Positions 1 to 6,400 of a stretch of 8,949 nt of DNA are shown here, piece after piece. Below the pieces are notes generated by a model. It did not search any database. It was not told the origin of the DNA and saw only the letters and a program-made list of their open reading frames with translations. The stretch is from an uncultured Paracoccus sp. GTDB taxonomy: Bacteria; Pseudomonadota; Alphaproteobacteria; Rhodobacterales; Rhodobacteraceae. The stretch lies in contig NZ_CAMIOH010000123.1 in NCBI RefSeq assembly GCF_946221145.1, positions 1 through 8,949 on the forward strand. Direction: 5' to 3'. The translations under genes were made by a program, and so were the position numbers. Position 1 is the first letter of the stretch. Every line of letters begins with the position of its first letter.

Positions 1-557
1 ATAACGACCTGGCGCGGCTGCGATCAATCGCCAGCCTGCTGCGCCTGCACCGCAATGCCACGCCCCCGGACGGCCCCGACCCCGCTGCCTTGGTCGCCGA
101 GGCCGAGGGCATCATCGACCGCATCGGGCTGTCGCCCCTGTATGACGCGCCAGGGCTGATGCGGGAACTGGCTGCGGAACTGGGGATGCGCAATCCGCTG
201 CTGCTGGCCACGGCGCTGCGGGTGACGGGGCCGTTCATCGTGCTGCCGCCCGAGCTTGCCCGCCAAGGCCCGGGCGCTGCGGCCAAGGCGACATCGGATC
301 CCCGCGCGCAGGCGGTGCTGGGCGACATGGCCCTGCCCGATGATGGGATGGTGAATGCCCTGACCCTGATCGCCGAGGCGCGGACCCCGGATCGGCGATA
401 CGCGATGATGGCGCTTGGCACCGACCTGCTGGCGGCCGAACTGGATATGAGGCGCGGCATCCCGGCCCATGACCGCCGGCAGCCGCTGCCCTGGCGGCAG
501 GCCACCGATCCGGTCAGCGATGCGGACTGGTTCCAGATGACGAAGGCCGCATTCTAG
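1..557 (+). CDS. C-terminal part of an unrecognised protein
   Basis: The frame read from base 3 is open from the left edge to a TAG at 555-557, giving 184 visible codons, so the true start lies outside the window. The visible part is rich in Ala, Leu and Arg and looks mainly helical. There is a hydrophobic stretch around LLLATALRVTGPFIVLPPEL, but it is broken by charged and proline residues, so it is not a convincing membrane segment. I see no catalytic motif, metal site or repeat and do not assign a function. The codon pattern (G/C-rich third positions) is that of a real gene. It converges on the protease gene and the two stop codons overlap by 4 bases. It could be the end of a much larger protein. 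Coding status is fairly certain; identity is unknown. Confidence 0.75.
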   Translation, partial: NDLARLRSIASLLRLHRNATPPDGPDPAALVAEAEGIIDRIGLSPLYDAPGLMRELAAELGMRNPLLLATALRVTGPFIVLPPELARQGPGAAAKATSDPRAQAVLGDMALPDDGMVNALTLIAEARTPDRRYAMMALGTDLLAAELDMRRGIPAHDRRQPLPWRQATDPVSDADWFQMTKAAF

Positions 558-3247
558 ACCGGGCGCACCGCCGCCTTGTCAAACGGCAATAGCGTCAGCA
601 GATCCTCGACGAAACGCGGCGCCGACAGCAAGGCCTGGGCGCTTGCGGCATCGGCACCGCGGCTGCTGCGGATGCTGCGGCCAAAGGCGCCCGCCACGAT
701 GTCGCCCCAACTGCCCAGCCAGCCCGGCATGTCGGCTTCGTCCATCGCAGTGCCCAGACGCCGATGACGCGTTGCCCTGACATCCACCGGGCAGGCCATC
801 GCCAGATGCGGCACGCGCGGTTTGGTAAGGACAGCGCAGACCTGCGCCGCCACCACGCCGCCCAGGCCCACCGACACCACATCCACCTGCCGGCCCGGCA
901 TGGCGCACATCTCCAGCGGCGCCAGGGCGTCGCGCAGCAGCGGCGCGGCCAGGATCCGCGCGCCATCGGCGAAATGGTCCACCTGCGCGCGGATGACCGG
1001 GCCAAGCTGGCGTTGCAGCGCCGCATCGCGCGACCCGCCTTCGCGCAGATACCGTTCCACCGCGACCGCGATGTCGTGGGACAGGCGCAGGCGGCAGGCC
1101 AGCATCTCGTCCAGGCCATAGACGATGTGAAGCGGATAGACGCCCTGCGCCTTCAGCCGCGTGGTCAGCCGCAGCGCCAGCCGGGCGATCAGGTCGCCGT
1201 CCATCAGCGGTTCGTGAAACAGCAGCATCAGCCGGGGATAGGTCCGGCGCGCGCTGTCGCTGTCCAGATAGGCGGCCGTTTCCGCAACACCGCGCAAGCC
1301 AAGTCCCAGGGTTCCGTCCTCGACCAGACCAAAGCGCTCGGCGTGCAGGGCATGGCCCAGAAGACCCAGGCGGCGGGGCGCGGCGGTCGCGCTCTCGGAC
1401 ATGGGCGACAGGGCAAAGGCGTGGTCGTCCCGGGGGGCCAGGCGGATGGCCCAGGCATCGCGGCAATTTTCGGCCCAGTCGGCGAATTTCCACAGCGCAT
1501 GGCCGGGAAGACGCCGATAACCGCCCCAGCCGGGACCGCGCGCGTTCTGAACGATGAAGCCGTTCCTGTCATAGCCGGTGACAAGAAAGGCGTGCCTGAC
1601 GCGCGGCGGCGGCGGCGGCGGATCAGCCACGTCAAAGGGAATCCGGCCCCAGCGATCCAGGCTCTTCCAGCCGTCGTGGACATCGGCGGTGACGATGACC
1701 GCCCCCGCATCGGCGATCGCCATCCGCATGTCATCGACTGACAGCCGGACCCGCAGATAGGCGCCCAGCGTGATCTTTCGCGCAGCCTTGGCAATGGTCC
1801 GGGTCAGGAAAAAGGCCGGCCGACGCGGGATATAGGCACACAGATCCTCTGGGCAGACACCATTGTGGTGGAACCCCTTGATGACGGCCCGCAGGCTGGT
1901 GCCGTCGGGCGTGTCGTCCAGCCATTCGTCATGCCGCCGCGCCATCCGGTCCAGCATCCGCACGCTGGCCGTCAGGCCCTGCTGCGGCGGACGGTATCCG
2001 TTGCGCCGGGCCAGCTGGATCTCGATCGCGCCGGCCAGGGCGAAGGCCGCGCAACTGCCCTCGGTGCCCTGATCGCCGACGGGACCGCATGGCGGGATCA
2101 GGCGCTGCGGGGCAGGCGCCAGGCCCGGCTGGTACAGACGGTCGCGGCTGTCGGGGCGGTCGGCGACCACCCCGCCGTCTTCCCCGGCGATCCCGGTGCC
2201 GCGCGCGGCGCCGGTATCGGCCAGCCTCATCGCCAGCGGGCGCGACTCGGTCAGCTTACTGCGGCCAGGGACACGATCACCGCTCCAGTGTATCGTCTTG
2301 CTGTTTGATGGCGGGGTATCGGTGTCGCCGTGCAAAATGTCCCGCAGCCCGTCCTGCAGCAACATGCCCGACACAGGAATTCCGTCGTTCCAGTCGGTCT
2401 CGACAGGATCTCGCTGACCCACGATTTCGACCGAATCCTCCAACCCATGCCTTGATCCCTGGATATGCAGTCCGATCACATGGCCCGTCTCTGGATTCAG
2501 GATTGGCGCACCGGAAAACCCGGGCAGGGTCGTCGCGTCATGACAAAACTGCGTCTTCTGAAAGTCATCCGAGCCGTTGATCGGCCGCGTCAGCCCGACC
2601 GCCAGAAACTGTTGCCCCACATAGGGATCGACCTGAGCGGCGAAGACCGCCACGTCGGGGACCAGCGGATATCCGATCACCGCGACGCTGGCCGGTACTG
2701 CATGGTTCAGGTCGGTGTCCAACACCAGGGCGTCACATGCGCCCTCGATCTCGAACACCGCAAGATCCAGTGCCGAAGAGCAAATCCAGCGTTTCACGGC
2801 AAAGGCCGAGCCGTCCGGAAAGACGACCTGCGCTTGCCTTTTTATGAAGGATGGATCCTGCACATTGCCGGAAAATTTCAGATCCCGGCCCAGGACGCTT
2901 CTCAGGACATGGCCGGCGGTCAGGAAGCGACTGGTCTTGCCGCCCGACTGATCCGTGGTAAAGGGCCAGGCCGTCGCCTCTGCATGAAATGTGCCGCCCT
3001 CTTCGATTTTCAGCAACGCCACCTGAGGAGCCTGACTATCGGCCAGGTTTCTTAACACGGCCGAGGTGATCTGCGGCAGTGCTGCCTCGTCTTTAGGCGG
3101 TTCCAGGTCCGTATGCCCGCCATCATGCGGCAGCACATAAACTGGACGCAGATCATTGATGACCGAACCGGCCCGGCCATTTTCTGCGCCGATAGCCATC
3201 AACCGATGAGAGGCCGAAAGCCTGTAATCGAATGCAACGCGCTTCAT
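554..3247 (-). CDS. Trypsin-like / papain-like double protease with C-terminal pseudo-hydrolase domain
   Basis: This intact 897-residue protein has three modules. Residues about 75-305 form a trypsin-like serine protease: TAGH gives His113, ALDLAVFE gives Asp161, and LPGFSGAP gives Ser245. Residues about 380-605 form a papain-like (C1) cysteine protease: GDQGTEGSCAAFA gives oxyanion Gln393 and Cys399, VRHAFLVTGYD gives His552, and QNARGPGWGG gives Asn568. The Gln-Cys spacing of 6 and His-Asn spacing of 16 equal those of papain. Residues about 620-860 resemble an alpha/beta hydrolase (LMLLFHEPL, then VDVVSVGLGGVVA at 788-800), but the expected elbow Ser is Gly794, so that domain is probably non-catalytic. 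A linker at about 306-380 joins the proteases. There is no signal peptide or membrane segment, so it is probably cytoplasmic. The ATG is the first possible start because an in-frame TGA lies at 3254-3256; the ribosome site is weak. Substrate and role are unknown; self-processing or a bacterial conflict/stress role is conjecture. It is transcribed divergently from the copper oxidase gene. Confidence 0.93.
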   Translation of the reverse strand: MKRVAFDYRLSASHRLMAIGAENGRAGSVINDLRPVYVLPHDGGHTDLEPPKDEAALPQITSAVLRNLADSQAPQVALLKIEEGGTFHAEATAWPFTTDQSGGKTSRFLTAGHVLRSVLGRDLKFSGNVQDPSFIKRQAQVVFPDGSAFAVKRWICSSALDLAVFEIEGACDALVLDTDLNHAVPASVAVIGYPLVPDVAVFAAQVDPYVGQQFLAVGLTRPINGSDDFQKTQFCHDATTLPGFSGAPILNPETGHVIGLHIQGSRHGLEDSVEIVGQRDPVETDWNDGIPVSGMLLQDGLRDILHGDTDTPPSNSKTIHWSGDRVPGRSKLTESRPLAMRLADTGAARGTGIAGEDGGVVADRPDSRDRLYQPGLAPAPQRLIPPCGPVGDQGTEGSCAAFALAGAIEIQLARRNGYRPPQQGLTASVRMLDRMARRHDEWLDDTPDGTSLRAVIKGFHHNGVCPEDLCAYIPRRPAFFLTRTIAKAARKITLGAYLRVRLSVDDMRMAIADAGAVIVTADVHDGWKSLDRWGRIPFDVADPPPPPPRVRHAFLVTGYDRNGFIVQNARGPGWGGYRRLPGHALWKFADWAENCRDAWAIRLAPRDDHAFALSPMSESATAAPRRLGLLGHALHAERFGLVEDGTLGLGLRGVAETAAYLDSDSARRTYPRLMLLFHEPLMDGDLIARLALRLTTRLKAQGVYPLHIVYGLDEMLACRLRLSHDIAVAVERYLREGGSRDAALQRQLGPVIRAQVDHFADGARILAAPLLRDALAPLEMCAMPGRQVDVVSVGLGGVVAAQVCAVLTKPRVPHLAMACPVDVRATRHRRLGTAMDEADMPGWLGSWGDIVAGAFGRSIRSSRGADAASAQALLSAPRFVEDLLTLLPFDKAAVRPV
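1604..1621 (-). repeat. Six tandem CCG codons (Pro543-548) in the protease gene
   Basis: Read on the plus strand this is CGG repeated six times. It encodes six consecutive prolines just before the papain-like catalytic His552. Proline runs are known from translation studies to slow ribosomes unless EF-P helps, and triplet repeats can change copy number without breaking the frame. Whether either happens here is inference. Confidence 0.9.
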
Positions 3248-3277
3248 GCCGGTTCAAATCCAAAACTGGTTAACATA

Positions 3278-3309
3278 TTTATATTGCGAGCATCCCCGAT
3301 TCGTGGCAA
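3278..3309 (-). promoter_or_regulatory. Candidate promoter of the protease gene
   Basis: On the minus strand TTGCCA (3304-3309) resembles a -35 box and TATAAA (3278-3283) matches five of six bases of the -10 consensus. The spacer of 20 bases is longer than the usual 16-18, which weakens the call. Transcription would start near 3271 and leave a leader of about 24 bases. The -35 box overlaps the dyad at 3306-3319. Confidence 0.35.
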
Positions 3310-3319
3310 TTCTAATTGC
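3306..3319. promoter_or_regulatory. Perfect 14-bp dyad GCAATT-CT-AATTGC, possible operator
   Basis: Two perfect 6-base inverted arms separated by 2 bases lie between the two divergent starts and overlap the candidate -35 box of the protease gene. The size and symmetry suit binding by a small dimeric regulator, but I do not recognise the site as belonging to a named family. Chance occurrence in a short AT-rich stretch is possible. Confidence 0.35.
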
Positions 3320-3335
3320 AGGAATATCTGCAGTA

Positions 3336-3366
3336 TTGTGATTGAATGCCTTTCGGGCGTTATATC
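3336..3366 (+). promoter_or_regulatory. Weak candidate promoter of the copper oxidase gene
   Basis: TTGTGA (3336-3341) and TATATC (3361-3366) each match four of six sigma-70 consensus bases, with a 19-base spacer. The start point would fall near 3373, about 30 bases before the ATG. The match is poor, so an activator or another sigma factor may be needed. The inverted repeats at 3349-3381 cover the -10 element. Confidence 0.25.
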
Positions 3367-3381
3367 GCCCTTGCCCGAAGG
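3349..3381 (+). promoter_or_regulatory. Overlapping, mutually exclusive inverted repeats upstream of the oxidase
   Basis: The outer arms are CCTTTCGGGC (3349-3358) and GCCCGAAGG (3373-3381), complementary except for one extra T in the left arm. Inside them GGGCG (3355-3359) and CGCCC (3366-3370) can form a different hairpin around TTATAT. Both use the same GGGC, so only one hairpin can form at a time. The cluster ends 23 bases before the oxidase ATG. It could be an operator at the DNA level or a leader structure at the RNA level; the sequence alone does not decide. Confidence 0.45.
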
Positions 3382-3394
3382 CTGTTTCGGTATT

Positions 3395-3398
3395 GGGG
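3395..3398 (+). promoter_or_regulatory. Ribosome binding site supporting the ATG at 3405
   Basis: GGGG lies 6 bases before the ATG. It is a partial Shine-Dalgarno sequence, but it is correctly placed, and the ATG directly begins a good signal peptide. An in-frame TTG at 3393 is an unlikely alternative that would add four residues. Confidence 0.45.
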
Positions 3399-3404
3399 TT
3401 TGCG

Positions 3405-6400
3405 ATGTCCTTCCTGTATGTCCGCTTTGCGCCGCGCGCTTTTTTTCCCGCACTTGCCTTGATTGCCGCATCGCTGTGGGGGACCGTACCCGCCCATGCG
3501 CAGGCCACCGCAGATTTCGATTCCGCTTGCACGGGCGCGCGTGGCGGCTACGAACAGCGCGTGGTCTGCGCGGACCTGGTCGCCCTGGACCAGATGCTGG
3601 TCTATAACCGCTTCGGATCGTTCAATCCCTATGGAATGATCTTCGCCCTGCGCCGGGATGTGGTGGGGATGGATACCGGTTCCCGCGCCAATTGCGGGCA
3701 GGACACCGCCACCCATACCAAGCCTGACGATGACCTGAAGGCGGGCGACGTGCGGCTGCGCGATTGCCGCAGGCCCCGGCCGCTGGTGCTGCGGGCGAAT
3801 GTCGGGGATCTGCTGTTCATCCGGGTCCAGAATCTGCTGGTGCCAGAGGATCCCAACAATGCGCCGGCGCGCGACCTGTCGCGGGATTTTTGTCCCGACG
3901 ACGCTGGCAAGGGCAAGCTGAAGGGCCAGGTTTCTTTCGGGTCCAGACGGATGGTCAGGCATGGCGAAGCGCTGTGCGAAGATTCGGCGATGACATTACA
4001 GGACAGCGCGCCGCCCCATGTCAGGGTCGAGCCGGAAGCGGAGCCGGATGCCATCGACATCATCGAGGGCGGCGACTGGCCCCGCACCCGCAGCCTGAAC
4101 CTGCTGGCCGAAGGGCTGATGCCGGTGTCGTTGCGTGGACAACCGCCCAATTCGGCCTGCCTGGGCCTGGGCGCGGTCGAACCCGGGCAGAGCTTTGAAT
4201 GCCTGTATGAAGTCGTGCAGGAGGGCACGCATTTCCTTGCCAGCCGCGCCGCCCCGGCGGGTGGCCAGGGCGATGGCGGGTCGATCACCCACGGCCTGTT
4301 CGGCGCGGTCATGGCCGAACGTCCGGGCACCCGCTGGTATCGCAGCCAAGTGTCGCAGGGGGCGATGGACGCGGTCTGGACGCCGCAGACGGGCGGGCCG
4401 CGCCATGCCCGGTCAGACACGATCAATTACGAAAAGACGATCGGCGGCATCCCCGTCCTGAACATGGCCCGTGCCATCGACAGCACCGATTTCCGGGCCG
4501 CGAAGGCGGTCGAGATCGTCCATGCCGACCTGAACGCGATCATCTGGTGCGACCATGACGCCAATCCAGACGGCTATGCCGACAAGCCGCCTTTGCATTG
4601 CAAGAAAGACACGAAAAAAGACGACCGCACCGAGGAACCGCGCTTCGACGCCTTCCGCGAGTTCTCGGTCTTCTTTCATGACGAATTGAAAACCTTCTAT
4701 ACCCGCAACTTCGAGGAACTGGCCCGGTTCGGTCAGCTTGCCGGGGTACGCGACGGCTTTGCGATCAATTACGGCGCGTCGGGCATGGGCACCATGCTGC
4801 TGGCCAACCGCAAGGGGATCGGCCCGGCGGCGGCCTGTGCGGAATGCCTGTACGAGGAATTCTTCCTGACCTCCTGGGCCAATGGCGATCCGGCATTGCT
4901 GGAATGGTTTCCGGACGACCCGTCGAACGTGCATCATTCCTATCTCAATGACCCGGTGGTGTTCCGCAATTTCCACGCCGGACCCAAGGAAACCCATGTC
5001 TTCCACCTGCACGCGCATCAATGGTTCGCGGGCAACGACCAGGGGCGCGGCAGTTATCTGGACAGCCAGACCGTGGCGCCGGGACAGGGCTTTACCTATA
5101 ACATCTATCACGGCGGACGCGGGGGCGCGGCAGGCGCATGGGGCGGGTCGGGCAACCGCAACCGCACGGTCGGCGATTCGATCTTTCATTGCCACCTGTA
5201 TCCGCATTTCGCCCAGGGCATGTGGGCGCTGTGGCGCGTCCATGACGTGTTCGAGGATGGCAGCCGCAAACTGCCGGACGGCCAGGACAAGCCCGGCCTG
5301 TCCGCCGACATCCGCCATCCCGACCAGGCGCATTTCGCCCGCAGCGGCAGCGTTGATTCCGAAACCGGCGAATGGCTGGCGGCCGACGACCCCGCGACCC
5401 TGGATGTCATCGAGGGCGCAGGCACGCCGATCCCGGCCCTTGTCCCCCTGCCCGGAGAGGCGCTGCCGCCGCTGCCCCGCTATGCCGATCAGACAACCCA
5501 GGCCGCGCCGGACCACGCCTTCCTGCACCCCGATCCCGCGCCCCGCCGCGTCCCCCTGTGGCGCAGCGCGGCTGCGGGCGGGCCGGAACGCCTGATCCGC
5601 GCGCAGGCCACGGCGCCGCAGGACGAAACGGCCCGGGCCGAACCATCGCAGCAGCCTGGGACTGCGTCGCCCGTGTCTCTCCCCATGCCGGGCTATCCCT
5701 TCTATATCGCGGGCACGGCGGGCCACCGTCCCCCGCAGGCGCCCCATGACATCGCCCGCGCATTGTCCGATGATGTCGCCGCCGGTTCGACCTCTCCGGT
5801 CGAAGGGCAGCTTCTGTCGGGCGGCCTGGGGCGGCATGTCGTCACCAAGGCCGACAGGCACCTTCCGATAACTCTGCCCGACGGCATCGCGGATCTGGAT
5901 AGGACGCTTGCCGACGCCTTGCCCGACGACACCAGCCGCAGGCGCCTGGAGACCCTGCGCAGCCAGATCGTCGCCAAGGCCCTGGCGCTTGGCGACATGA
6001 CGGCGCATCTGGAACATGCCCATATCCGCACGCTTGATCCCGAAGGCGAGTCGCTGGAACGCGCGGCAATGGCCTTTCACCACGACGGCGCCGGGCTGGC
6101 CATGCAGGCGCCGGACGGGACCGTCGCTGCATTCGCCAACGGCGCCTATGCAACCCCCAAGGCCCCGCTGCCAGACAGCGCAGAAGAGTCCGGCGGCATC
6201 GGCAAGTTCGACGTGAACGGCGCACCGCCTGCCCCCGGCGCGCCCTTTGCCGATCCCTGCGGCGGCGCTGCGGGACGCGACGACGCTGCGGAACGCGACG
6301 GCGAACAGATCGGCCCCGACCCGCTGACCGGGCATGCGGGTTATGTCATCGACCCGGACCTGACGGGGTTCCGGCGATACCGGGTATCCGCCGTGCAGCT

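Larger units (their letters stand above)
3248..3404. promoter_or_regulatory. Divergent intergenic control region
   Basis: These 157 bases separate the start codons of the leftward protease gene and the rightward copper oxidase gene. The region is clearly more AT-rich than the flanking genes, with an AT core around TTAACATATTTATATT (3270-3285). It must hold the promoters for both genes unless one is read from elsewhere. It contains a GCAATT-CT-AATTGC dyad and a cluster of overlapping inverted repeats next to the oxidase start, described separately. No open frame of note and no RNA gene is seen in it. Confidence 0.8.

Noticed and set aside
90..557. TTG at 90 as the start of gene 1
   Set aside because: The same frame is open to the left edge of the window with the same codon character, so the start is more likely outside the window.
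554..620. Terminator between the two convergent genes
   Set aside because: Only a weak 4-base stem (GCCG / CGGC) near 572-586 is visible, with no T-run on either strand, and the stop codons overlap.
579..1493. Minus-strand frame of 304 codons in another register of the protease gene
   Set aside because: Its Pro/Gly/Arg/Ala-rich translation has no motifs, while the overlapping register is an intact 897-residue protease with complete catalytic residues. There is no sign of a programmed frameshift.
764..1741. Plus-strand open frame of 325 codons
   Set aside because: It is antisense to the papain-like and C-terminal parts of the protease. Its Arg/Gln/His-rich translation without domains is typical of an antisense shadow in high-GC DNA.
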